From assembly GCF_021228795.1 (NCBI RefSeq), contig NZ_CP089309.1, positions 124,001 through 188,000 of the forward strand: a stretch of DNA of 64,000 nucleotides, given 5' to 3'. Positions 23,923-32,318 of this stretch are shown one piece after another. The position numbers and the translations under genes are program-made. The DNA comes from Thiocapsa bogorovii (GTDB lineage Bacteria > Pseudomonadota > Gammaproteobacteria > Chromatiales > Chromatiaceae). Within the stretch, counting starts at the first letter, position 1. Each line of letters opens with the position of its first letter. The notes under the pieces are model-generated. The model searched no databases, was not told where the DNA came from, and worked only from the letters and a program-made list of their open reading frames with translations.

Positions 23923-25500
23923 GGCCCTGTTACGTTTCCTGTGGGTCAGGGCTTGACTCCGGCCCTGCCGGTTCGCACCCTTTGGAGCACATTTCGTAAA
24001 ACCTGTTGCTGGGCCTGTGGGCATGTGGGCGCGAGGCCCGAGAGTGTGGTCAACCGGTGGGCCGCGCCGACGAGGATCTCGCAATCGGCACGGCCTTGCT
24101 CGGCGCGGTCCAGGGGTTGTCCACACGGCCCGTAGGGCTCGGGCCGGTCCGCAGGACGCGTCCACATGTCCACAGGCCAACCGCCGGAGGTCGCTGCCGT
24201 GGATTCCGCTTCCTTGTTCACCGTCGCGGTGGGGTTGCAGACACCGTGGGAGGTCCGGGAGGTGGACTTCGATCCGCAGGCCGGACGCATCGATTTCACG
24301 GTCGGCTTCGCCCGCGGGGCGCGCTTTACCTGCCCGCACTGCGGGGCGGAGCACCAGCCGGTGCATGACACGCAGGCCGGGAATGGCGTCATCTGAACTT
24401 CTTCCAGTTCCAGGCGTACATTCAGGCCAAGGTGCCGCGGGTGCGCTGTGACGCCTGCGGCAAGACCACCCAAGTGGAGGTGCCGTGGGCGCGTCCCGGC
24501 AGCGGCTTCACCCAGTTGATGGAGGCGCTGATCGTCGCCTTGTGCCGGGCCATGACGGTACGCCAGGTCGCGCAGCTGCTGGGCGTGAGCGACATGCGCC
24601 TGTGGCGGGTGCTGGACCACTATGTCGAGCAGGCGCGCGCGCAGGAGGACTTCTCGCAGGTCACCGCCGTCGGTCTGGACGAGACCGCGGCGCGGCGGGG
24701 ACATCACTACATCAGCCTCTTTCACGATCTGGAGGAACCGCGGCTGTTGTTCGCCACCGAGGGGCGCAAGGCCGAGGTGGTCGCGCAGTTCGCCGAGGAC
24801 CTCGAGGCCCACGGCGGCTGCGCGGAGAACGTGCGCGACGTCTGCATCGACATGTCGGGGAGCTACCGCAGCGGGGTGCAGGAGCAGCTGCCGTGGGCGA
24901 ACATCACCTTCGATGAATTCCACCTCATCCAGCTCGCCAATCAGGCCGTGGATGCGGTGCGCCGCGCGGAGGTCAAAGCCACGCCCGCGCTCAAGCGCAG
25001 CCGCTACATCTGGCTCAAGGATCAACAGGACTGGAGCCGTCGGCAGCTGCGCCAGTACCTCGATCTGCGCCGCCTCAACCTCAAGACCCACCGGGCCTAC
25101 CGCATCAAGGAGAGCCTGCGCGAGATCTTCCGCCTGGCCGACTCCCGCGAGGAGGCCGAGGCGTTGCTCACCCGCTGGTACAGCTGGGCCCGGCGCTGCC
25201 GCCTCGAACCGATGAAGGACTTCGCCAAGACCGTCAAGAACCATTGGGACGGCATCCTCAACGCCTTTGATTCCAAGCTCACCAACGGCCGCGTCGAGGC
25301 GGCGAACGGGCAGATCCAGGCCGCCAAGGCCAAGGCCCGCGGCTACGGCACCGTGCGCCATCTCATCACCATCGCCTACCTGGTCGCGGGCAAGCTCACG
25401 CATCTGCCGGCCTGCCCGTTTGCAAACAAACAGTGTGCAAAGGCGTTAGCATGATCCGGGGATACCTGGACGGGTTACCCACATCAAACGTAAAAGAGCC
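23923..25500 (+). mobile_element. ISL3-family insertion sequence
   Basis: A 1578-bp element whose ends read GGCCCTGTTACGTTTCCTGT (left) and, on the other strand, GGCTCTTTTACGTTTGATGT (right), both continuing into GGGT: imperfect inverted repeats of about 24 bases. The target duplication is TCAAAGAT on the right (25501-25508) and TCAAGAT on the left (23916-23922), that is an 8-bp ISL3-type duplication with one A lost from the left copy. The element carries one frameshifted transposase gene. The GC-rich element contrasts with the low-GC gene it interrupts. Confidence 0.85.
24166..25454 (+). pseudogene. ISL3-family transposase, frameshifted
   Basis: The N-terminal part (from ATG 24166) holds FTCPHCGAEHQPVHDTQ, the first half of the zinc-binding head. 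The frame then ends at 24396. The rest continues in another frame from about 24384 (EWRHLNFFQFQAYIQ, then VPRVRCDACGKT) to 25454 with the ISL3 catalytic core (AVGLDETAARRGHHY, CIDMSGSYRSGV, FDEFHLIQLANQAVD, SKLTNGRVEAANGQIQ). One missing C in CAGGCCGGG near 24374-24381 explains the break, because CAGGCCCGGGAATGG would restore QAREWRHL. The protein is therefore probably not made unless a frameshift or sequencing error is involved. Confidence 0.82.
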
Positions 25501-25880
25501 TCAAAGATACACTCATCGTCGAAGTATTCATTAGCGGGAAGCACAACCATGCAGCCGGGTATGGCGGCAGCCACTTCCTGAATCTTTCCAAATGAAATAC
25601 TGATCCGGCTTCGGCCACATGTTGCGCGGAGGCCGCCATCGACCTTGCGTATTGCCGCTGACTTAAACCAACCCAAGGTCAAGCGATCTTGAGCATAGAA
25701 GAACAAAGACGACAGAACTAAAGTGCCCCCAATAGAGAATGGAATCCATAGTACTCTGCTTAGCGGGGCGACTTGGAGTTTTGATATATCTGCTATATCG
25801 AAAATAGAAAGAACGATAAGGATTATCCCGGAAACGAGTAGGATAACAAGAAAACTCTGCTTCTCCAGGAAGGCGAACAT

Positions 25881-26378
25881 AGGGGAGCGATTAGAGTCGG
25901 TCTGGCATCACGATTGTGTTGCAGTCTCCTGGCTGCCGAACGCGCGGCATCAGGCGTGTCTTTGCGAATCCTACTTTGTAGCCATGCGAGAGTGTCGACC
26001 ATCAGCATGCACAGCAGAAGGTTGTAGGCGCGTGGATGGATGCCCACGGGGCGCAGCTGACTGAAATTTGCCGTCCTGGGCGGGAGGTGTCAACGTCTGC
26101 TTGTGCCCGGGAACGGCCGGTCGCCAGCCAGAAGGCTCGGTTCTCGCACGAGTAGATGGTAGCCCGACCACCTCCGCAGGTCGATGTCCGCTTTCTGCGG
26201 AACTGTCCATGCTCTCCTCGCGTCGGCCGGTGGCCGCAATGCGCGTGATGCAGTCGCCGAGACTCCGCGGCCAACAGGTTGGACCTGGCCGACTGCGTGC
26301 CCAAGGGAAGCATGTCGGCCATTGGTTCACTTCTGGTCTTGGCGCGAACTCGGGCCGATACGGGCCTCCACAATCTCG
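25881..26378. other. Gene-less stretch between macro-domain and PPK2 remnants
   Basis: About 500 bases with no supported gene. The PPK2 frame runs on through most of it because the normal stop has been lost, but the sequence there no longer resembles the family. A second minus-strand frame (25823-26047, containing LRPVGIHPRAYNLLLCMLM just upstream) is unrecognised. The stretch probably holds decayed sequence joined during rearrangement. Confidence 0.35.
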
Positions 26379-27228
26379 GTAGGCCGCGGGGATGACCATG
26401 AACGGGTCGTCGCGCTCGCGATAGCCCTTGGCCTTCTGGCGCTTGGGCAGCGTCACCTTTTGACGCGGCAACTCCTCATACGGGACCCGGCCCAAGAGGT
26501 GGCTGATGATGTTCAGGCGCGCCCACTTCTTATCGTCCGAGGGGGCGACGTACCAGGGTGCCCAAACGGTGTCGGTCGCCGCAAACATGGTGTCGCGCGC
26601 CCGCGAACAATCGTACCAACGGCTGTAGGACTTGAGATCCATCGGCGTGAGCTTCCAGACCTTGCGACCGTCCTCGATGCGGCCCTCCAATCGGCGGGTC
26701 TGCTCCTCGGAACTGACCTCAAGCCAAGATTTGACGAGGATGATCCCGGAGTCGACCATCGCACGCTCGACCAGTGGGGTCATTTCCAGGAAGCGGCTCG
26801 TTTGGTCTTCCGTACAGAAGCCCATCACCCGCTCGACGCCGGCACGTTTGTACCAGCTGCGATCGAAGATGATCACCTCCCCGGCCGCCGGGAAATACCG
26901 CATATAGCGTTGGAGATACATCTGGCTCTGCTCGCGCTCGGTCGGCGCCGAGAGGACGACGACCCGCAAGACCCGCGGACTGACCCGCTAGGTGATCGCC
27001 TTGATGGTGCCGCCCTTGCCCGCGCCGTCGCGACCCTCGAACACGATACAGACCTTGAGCCCCTGGTGGCGAACCGATTCCTGAAGCTTGACCAGCTCGA
27101 CATGCAAGTTGGCCAACTCCCTGAGGTAATTCTTGTTCTTGAGCTTCTTAGGCTTTTTGGACTTCCGGGCAGCCTCGGAAACAGCTTGGTCGTCGTCGGT
27201 CTCGGCGCTGTTTTTTTTCGTCGCTCAT
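26379..27228 (-). pseudogene. ppk2: Polyphosphate kinase 2 (PPK2) pseudogene
   Basis: All main PPK2 blocks are recognisable on the minus strand: Walker A EGRDGAGKGGTIKAIT, then RVSPRVLRVVVLSAPTERE, FDRSWYKRAGVERVMGFCT, SYSRWYDCSRARDTMFAAT, APWYVAPSDDKKWARLN and LPKRQKAKGYRERDDPF. Three lesions break it. An eight-A tract near the start (27211-27218) shifts the frame between MSDEK and NSAETDDDQ. A TAG (26988-26990) replaces the expected Glu codon just after Walker A. The normal stop near 26379 is lost. PPK2 transfers phosphate between polyphosphate and nucleotides. The piece downstream of the TAG lacks the P-loop and cannot be functional alone. Confidence 0.82.
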
Positions 27229-27318
27229 GCGTGCTGGCGCCTTTGGTGTGGCCGCCGTTTCAGACGGCCTGATTGGACGGCGCACCGACCACACGGCTCG
27301 GTGATTGCGAACTCGTTC

Positions 27319-27483
27319 TCAAAGATAGCGCTCCGCGGCGGCCACGAAGTCCTCCCGCGGTGGAATCTCGCCGGGCGTGATCATCAGCGGCAGCATGACA
27401 AGCCGTCGACCGAGCGCGTTGTGCAACTCACCCAGAACGATCCGGCGAGCCGACGGATCCCCTACAGCGCGCCGGATATTCAT
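27319..27483 (-). CDS. Possible 54-residue protein, unrecognised
   Basis: The minus strand from ATG 27483 encodes a 54-residue peptide with a coherent, protein-like composition: [33 protein letters not shown] and [10 protein letters not shown] helical segment followed by a proline-bounded loop is plausible. The ribosome site is weak, and the frame is open upstream, so it may be the tail of an older gene. It lies between the PPK2 pseudogene and a small plus-strand gene. No function is proposed. Confidence 0.3.
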   Translation of the reverse strand: MNIRRAVGDPSARRIVLGELHNALGRRLVMLPLMITPGEIPPREDFVAAAERYL

Positions 27484-27548
27484 CGCATCGAGCGAGAGGT
27501 CGATCTCTTTTGCCCAGAACCGGCGCTCGGACCTTCCGGGAGACCACC

Positions 27549-27827
27549 ATGACCGATACCTCGCACCAAGACGGTGTGATCGTTGCCATTCTCGAACGCT
27601 TCGAGAAGTCTCGACTGCCGCGCGCGCTCGACATCAAAGCGAAGGTCGAGCGCGGCGAGAGGCTCGACGACGCCGACCTCGCCCATCTCAATGCAGTGCT
27701 GGAGGATGCGGAAGGCATCAAGCGCTTCGTGGACCAGCGTCCGGATGTGCAGGGGATCTACACACGCGCCGTGGCGCTATACCAGGAGATCACCAAGAAG
27801 GCATTGGAGAACGAGCAAACGGCCTAG
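27549..27827 (+). CDS. Small conserved-looking helical protein, function unknown
   Basis: A 92-residue, highly charged, probably all-helical soluble protein: [60 protein letters not shown]. No signal peptide or membrane segment. The ATG at 27549 was preferred over an upstream start because GGGAG lies just before it. Codon use matches the genome. It stands alone between the PPK2 remnant and the convergent PDC-sensor gene. The family is not recognised. Confidence 0.6.
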   Translation: MTDTSHQDGVIVAILERFEKSRLPRALDIKAKVERGERLDDADLAHLNAVLEDAEGIKRFVDQRPDVQGIYTRAVALYQEITKKALENEQTA

Positions 27828-27952
27828 AGGCGCCCTCTCGCCGAACCCGAACCCGAGGCAGGGAAGTGCCGAGGCGTGACTACGGCGAATGATGCACCTC
27901 GGTCCCCGTCGCGACGGCATGGCTGCCGGGGAACCGCTCGGCGCTCGTCACC

Positions 27953-28930
27953 TCAGCCGTTGCCGGCCTCGAGCGCGCAGGACTCACCCGTGCCGATCCA
28001 GAAATCGAGACTTTTGTGCAGGAAATCGTCCCACGGCATGTAGTGCGAGCCATCGCAAGAGAAATTCAGCCCGACGATACCGTTATAGATGTTGAGCGAC
28101 CCCGAGCGCAGATAGATGTTCTCGTCCATGAAGCGCAACGCCCGGAAGGTGCGGAAGACCTCGATGACCCGATCCAACGGAATGGCCGCATCGACCGGAT
28201 ACGGGCGCTGTGGATAGGCGAGGCAAGTACCCGGATCGGCGAGATCCTCGTAGTCGAGGATCCTGAACCGGAAGGGGTCGTCAACAAGCCAGAGCGTTGC
28301 GCGCGAGCTGGAGAAATGCAGCTTGCCGTGGAAAACGCCATGCGCGGCGATCAGCTCCACGATGAGGTCGAGGATCTCGTCGATGTGTCCGTCCATCAGG
28401 CTCTCGACGCGCTGCTGATCGAACAAGCCGCCGCGGATCGCCGGATCGCCTTTGAGCTGGAGCCATTGCTCCGGCTGCTCGTAGAGCTCGCGGGTCAGCG
28501 GAAGCTCGCGCAGATCGAAGTCGGCACCGAGATAGCCCAGCAGTGTGCCCTCCTCGTCCTCGATGCGCTGGATGGCGGTGAGCGAAGGGCGGCGCGCATT
28601 GCGGCTGATGTAGGCGGGCGAGAGCGAGAAACGCTCGCCGGCGAGCGCCTCGATCATGTAGGGGCGCTCGCGCCGATCCCGTCCACAATGCTCCGGAAGC
28701 AGGCCCTGCGGGGAGACGTTCGCAGTCAATTGGCGGGCGTCGCGGTCGAGCACGTAGAGATACTTACAGGATGCCAGCGTCGGCAGTGCCGCGAGCAGGA
28801 TCCGCTCCAAAGCCGTGCGATCCTGCCACGCCAAGCGACAAGGGTCGACGAGCCGTGCGAGCGATGTCGCCAGGCGGCCCTGCAAAAGGATGCGTTGACG
28901 TGCCACGACCGTTTTGAGCGCTTGGCTCAT
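27953..28930 (-). CDS. PDC (Cache-like) sensor-domain protein without membrane segments
   Basis: A 325-residue protein. The first half resembles a PDC/Cache ligand-binding fold: LPTLASCKYLYVLDRDARQLTANV, a middle GRDRRERPYM, FSLSPAYISRNARRPSLTAI, and GTLLGYLGADFDLRELPL, where YISRNARRPSLT and GADFDL are typical PDC strands. The second half (about 175-325) is unrecognised. Unlike most PDC proteins it shows neither a signal peptide nor a membrane helix and has no kinase or methyl-accepting part, so it would be cytoplasmic. The ligand is unknown. Confidence 0.7.
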   Translation of the reverse strand: MSQALKTVVARQRILLQGRLATSLARLVDPCRLAWQDRTALERILLAALPTLASCKYLYVLDRDARQLTANVSPQGLLPEHCGRDRRERPYMIEALAGERFSLSPAYISRNARRPSLTAIQRIEDEEGTLLGYLGADFDLRELPLTRELYEQPEQWLQLKGDPAIRGGLFDQQRVESLMDGHIDEILDLIVELIAAHGVFHGKLHFSSSRATLWLVDDPFRFRILDYEDLADPGTCLAYPQRPYPVDAAIPLDRVIEVFRTFRALRFMDENIYLRSGSLNIYNGIVGLNFSCDGSHYMPWDDFLHKSLDFWIGTGESCALEAGNG

Positions 28931-29130
28931 CGCAAGGGTCTCCCGGTACGTAGTGAAGGGCGGATTCTATCCGGAATCGTCCGGATGGTCCGATCGCAAT
29001 TGAGTCCCCGATCAGGAACGTCGAGAAATACGAATCAAATCCCGACCGAATCGGAAGGATTAGGCATTTGGATTCCCCTCCAAATCAACGACATTTGACG
29101 AGCGGATAAAAACCCAGGAGGAGACTCAAG

Positions 29131-29391
29131 ATGCGTATCCCGACAGCAACCGAAATTTCCAACGTCATCGATGCGGCAAAGCGTCTTCGCGAACGAGTCG
29201 CGTCGATGGATGCAGGAAAGGTCGCCACACGAGCAGTCGGTGGTGCGGTCGTTCTGACCGCATCCTTTTTGGTCGTCGCGGACCCTCACGCCACCCCGGC
29301 TCCCGATTCCAGCGCGGTCGTCTCGGCGCGAATCGCTCCCGTGGGTACCGTGCAGCTCGCCGTCCCGATCATCGTCTCGGCGGTCCAGTAG
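29131..29391 (+). CDS. Small membrane-associated or exported protein, unknown
   Basis: An 86-residue protein with an amphipathic N-terminus (residues 1-35), one hydrophobic segment (about 37-51, AVGGAVVLTASFLVVA), and a short tail SARIAPVGTVQLAVP that resembles the APVG linker found near heme domains of some class I cytochromes; no CxxCH is present. A very strong ribosome site (AGGAGGAG at 29115-29122, 8 bases before the ATG) and a terminator 60 bases after the stop argue for an expressed single gene. Function unknown. Confidence 0.6.
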   Translation: MRIPTATEISNVIDAAKRLRERVASMDAGKVATRAVGGAVVLTASFLVVADPHATPAPDSSAVVSARIAPVGTVQLAVPIIVSAVQ

Positions 29392-29450
29392 GTCTCAGCT
29401 CGAGACAGAACCACCTCGGCACGCCAATCCGAAATACCTCGCTCGCCAAG

Positions 29451-29483
29451 GCGCGAAGGTAACCACCCCCTTCGCGCTTTTTT
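29451..29483 (+). terminator. Rho-independent terminator after the 86-residue gene
   Basis: Nine-base stem GCGCGAAGG / CCTTCGCGC (29451-29459 and 29469-29477) with a nine-base loop, followed by six T (29478-29483). It serves the plus-strand small gene. clpB ends 22 bases further on from the other side. Confidence 0.85.
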
Positions 29484-29504
29484 CGTTTGGCCATTGGCCG
29501 AGCT

Positions 29505-32099
29505 CTACAGGACTTCCCCCTGCAGCACCCGCTCGAAGGTAAGCTGACCCTCCTTGAAATCGACCTCGATGAGATCGCCAGGCCCGAATTTCCCCGAGAG
29601 GATCTCTTGGGCCAGCGGATTCTCGAGCTGTGCGCGGATCGCGCGCTTGAGCGGACGCGCCCCGTAGACCGGATCGAAGCCGGCCTCTCCGAGATGATCC
29701 AGGGCGGCATCGCTGACCTCGAGTGCCATATCGCGATCGGCAAGGCGTTTTTGCAGATAATCGATCTGAATCCGCGCGATCGCCCGGATCTGCGCCGGCT
29801 GCAGCGGATGGAAGACCACGATCTCGTCGAGCCGGTTGATGAACTCGGGGCGGAAGGCGACGCGCACGATGTCCATCACGGCGTCTTTCATCTCGGCATA
29901 GTTGGCCTCGCCCGCAACCTGCTGGATCACGTCAGAGCCTAGGTTCGAAGTCATAACAATGACGCTGTTGCGAAAATCCACCGTGCGCCCCTGCCCGTCC
30001 GTCAGGCGTCCGTCGTCGAGCACCTGGAGCAGGACGTTGAAGACATCCGGGTGTGCCTTCTCGACCTCGTCGAGCAAGATGAGACTGTAGGGACGACGCC
30101 GAATCGCCTCGGTCAGATAGCCGCCCTCCTCGTAGCCGACGTAGCCCGGCGGCGCACCGATGAGACGCGCGACAGAGTGTTTCTCCATGAATTCCGACAT
30201 GTCGATGCGGACCATCGCCTCTTCGGTGTCGAACAGGAAGGCCGCGAGCGCCTTACAGAGCTCGGTCTTGCCAACGCCGGTCGGACCGAGAAACAGGAAG
30301 GACCCGATCGGCCGTCCCGGATCCGAAAGCCCCGCGCGCGAGCGCCGGATGGCGTCGCTCACCGCACGCACCGCCTCGGCCTGGCCGACCACGCGTTTCT
30401 CGATCTCCTGCTCCATGCGCAGGAGCTTATCGCGCTCGCCTTCGAGCATGCGCGAGACCGGGATGCCGGTCCATTTGGAGACGATCTCGGCGATCTCCTC
30501 CTCCGTGACCTTGTTGCGCAGGAGTCGGTTCTCGCCCTGTTCGGCATCGGCGGCCGAGGCGAGCTGCTTCTCCAGCTCCGGGATACGCCCGTATTGGAGC
30601 TCCGACATACGCCCCAGATCTCCGGCACGGCGCGCCGTCTCCATCTCCACACGTGCCCGGTCGAGCGCCTCCTTGATATGCGCCGTCCCCTGCACCGCCG
30701 CCTTCTCGGACTTCCAGATCTCGTCGAGATCGGAGAACTCGCGCTCGGCGCGCTCGATCTGACTTTCCAGATCGGTCAGGCGCTTCTTGGATGCCTCGTC
30801 CGACTCCTTCTTGAGCGCGACCTGCTCGATCTTCAGTTGGATGAGACGCCGATTGAGACGGTCCATCTCCTCGGGCATGGAATCGATCTCCATGCGGATC
30901 TGCGATGCCGCCTCGTCGATCAGATCGATTGCCTTGTCGGGCAACTGGCGATCGGCGATATAGCGATGCGAGAGCACGGCCGCAGCAACGATGGCCGGGT
31001 CTGTGATCTCCACTGCGTGATGGACCTCATAGCGTTCCTTGAGTCCCCGCAGGATAGCAATGGTGTCCTCGACATTGGGCTCGTCCACCAGAACCTTTTG
31101 AAAGCGCCGCTCCAGCGCGGCGTCCTTTTCGACATACTTGCGGTACTCGTCGAGCGTTGTCGCACCCACGCAATGCAGCTCGCCGCGCGCCAACGCCGGC
31201 TTGAGCATGTTGCCCGCGTCCATCGACCCCTCGGCCTTGCCGGCGCCAACCATCGTATGCAGCTCGTCGATAAAGAGGATGATGTTGCCTTCCTGCCGGG
31301 CGATGTCGTTCAGGACCGCCTTGAGGCGCTCCTCGAACTCGCCGCGGAACTTGGCCCCGGCGATCAAGGCGGCCATGTCGAGCGACAGCAGGCGCCGACC
31401 CTTGAGACCTTCCGGCACCTCGCCGTTGACGATGCGCTGCGCGAGTCCTTCGACGATCGCGGTCTTGCCCACGCCGGGCTCGCCGATCAGCACCGGGTTG
31501 TTCTTCGTCCGGCGCTGTAGGACTTGAATGGTGCGTCGGATCTCATCGTCGCGTCCGATCACAGGGTCGAGCTTGCCCTGCTCGGCTCGCTCGGTCATAT
31601 CGATGGTGAACTTCTCGAGCGCTTGACGCTGCTCTTCGGCGTTGGGGTCGTCCACGCTCTGACCGCCGCGCACCGCCTCGATCGCCTTCTCGATCGCGCC
31701 CTTGCTCGCGCCGGCATCACGCATCGCGGAGCCCAAGACCCCACGGTCCTCGAGCGCGGCCAACACGAAGAGCTCCGAGGAAATGTACTGATCGCTGCGC
31801 TGCTGGGCGAGCTTGTCGGTCTGGTTCAGGAGTCTGTTCAGCTCGTTGCCGACATGGACGTCGCCGCCCGCACCCTCCACGGTCGGTAAGCGATCGAGTT
31901 GATCACCCAGCGCCGAGCGCAACCGATTCACGTTCACGTCGGCGCGTGTCAACAAATGGCGCACCGAGCCGCCCTCCTGATCCAACAACGCAATCATCAG
32001 GTGAAGCGGCTCGATGAACTGGTGATCTCGTCCCACGGCCAGGCTCTGCGCATCCGCCAAGGCCATCTGAAATTTCGCGGTCAGCTTGTCCATTCTCAC
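29505..32099 (-). CDS. clpB: ATP-dependent disaggregase ClpB
   Basis: Hexameric AAA+ chaperone that works with DnaK to dissolve protein aggregates in the cytoplasm. 864 residues, close to E. coli ClpB (857). The N domain starts [20 protein letters not shown]. The first AAA domain has Walker [10 protein letters not shown] and Walker [11 protein letters not shown] long coiled-coil M domain spans about residues 410-520. The second AAA domain has GPTGVGKTE and [14 protein letters not shown]. The GTG at 32099 was chosen because it aligns with the E. coli MRLDRLT start and has CAGGAG 9 bases upstream, better than the ATG six bases later. A sigma-32-like promoter precedes it. Divergent from oxyR. 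Confidence 0.97.
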   Translation of the reverse strand: MRMDKLTAKFQMALADAQSLAVGRDHQFIEPLHLMIALLDQEGGSVRHLLTRADVNVNRLRSALGDQLDRLPTVEGAGGDVHVGNELNRLLNQTDKLAQQRSDQYISSELFVLAALEDRGVLGSAMRDAGASKGAIEKAIEAVRGGQSVDDPNAEEQRQALEKFTIDMTERAEQGKLDPVIGRDDEIRRTIQVLQRRTKNNPVLIGEPGVGKTAIVEGLAQRIVNGEVPEGLKGRRLLSLDMAALIAGAKFRGEFEERLKAVLNDIARQEGNIILFIDELHTMVGAGKAEGSMDAGNMLKPALARGELHCVGATTLDEYRKYVEKDAALERRFQKVLVDEPNVEDTIAILRGLKERYEVHHAVEITDPAIVAAAVLSHRYIADRQLPDKAIDLIDEAASQIRMEIDSMPEEMDRLNRRLIQLKIEQVALKKESDEASKKRLTDLESQIERAEREFSDLDEIWKSEKAAVQGTAHIKEALDRARVEMETARRAGDLGRMSELQYGRIPELEKQLASAADAEQGENRLLRNKVTEEEIAEIVSKWTGIPVSRMLEGERDKLLRMEQEIEKRVVGQAEAVRAVSDAIRRSRAGLSDPGRPIGSFLFLGPTGVGKTELCKALAAFLFDTEEAMVRIDMSEFMEKHSVARLIGAPPGYVGYEEGGYLTEAIRRRPYSLILLDEVEKAHPDVFNVLLQVLDDGRLTDGQGRTVDFRNSVIVMTSNLGSDVIQQVAGEANYAEMKDAVMDIVRVAFRPEFINRLDEIVVFHPLQPAQIRAIARIQIDYLQKRLADRDMALEVSDAALDHLGEAGFDPVYGARPLKRAIRAQLENPLAQEILSGKFGPGDLIEVDFKEGQLTFERVLQGEVL

Positions 32100-32136
32100 G
32101 GTGAATGACTCCTGAGTTTTTATAAGGTCATTGCGG

Positions 32137-32165
32137 AGGTGGGGAATCGGCCCCGGGCAATCAAG
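32137..32165 (-). promoter_or_regulatory. Sigma-32-type heat-shock promoter for clpB
   Basis: On the minus strand, CTTGATT (32165-32159), 14 bases, then CCCCACCT (32144-32137), close to the RpoH consensus CTTGAAA-N13-17-CCCCATNT. The -10 ends 37 bases before the clpB GTG, a suitable distance. The match is by eye; heat-shock control of clpB is the rule in this class. Confidence 0.6.
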
Positions 32166-32273
32166 CCGGGCCAGCCTCCAGCCTGAGGATGCCGGCATTC
32201 CCTCGGTCCGATCAAGCCGAAAACCACCATCGGATCGTAGCTGAGAACTGAAAGCCGAGAGCCAGAGTCACGG

Positions 32274-32295
32274 GGCTGGAGGCTGGAGGCTGGGG
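32274..32295. repeat. GGCTGGA short tandem repeat with inverted partner
   Basis: Between clpB and oxyR the 7-base unit GGCTGGA is repeated (GGCTGGAGGCTGGAGGCTGG). A perfect reverse complement, CCAGCCTCCAGCC, lies at 32171-32183, about 90 bases away. The pair could form a long-range hairpin in either transcript leader, or may just be a dispersed intergenic repeat. Confidence 0.55.
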
Positions 32296-32318
32296 CCCCG
32301 CCGCTGTATCATCGCAAC

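Larger units (their letters stand above)
23375..25880 (-). pseudogene. Macro-domain (DUF6430-like) membrane protein split by an ISL3 element
   Basis: Two halves of one gene flank the ISL3 element: 25880-25501 and 23915-23375. Removing the element and one target copy restores a 306-residue frame. The N-terminal half has two membrane segments (about residues 8-28 and 42-63), then ISFGKIQEVAAAIPGCMVVL and PANEYFDDECIF. The C-terminal half resumes as DSKSALGAYVQSVFPNQAAE and carries the ADP-ribose-binding-like loop VPVMGTGHGGLQKEVGL. This matches macro-domain proteins with N-terminal helices (DUF6430-like). Low GC relative to neighbours, and linkage to DUF1810, point to an acquired accessory module. 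The intact half-proteins are unlikely to work. Confidence 0.75.

Noticed and set aside
25971-26969. PPK2 as an intact 332-residue gene starting after the TAG
   Set aside because: That start lies downstream of the Walker A motif, and the last 130 residues have no family similarity. The product could not bind nucleotide normally.
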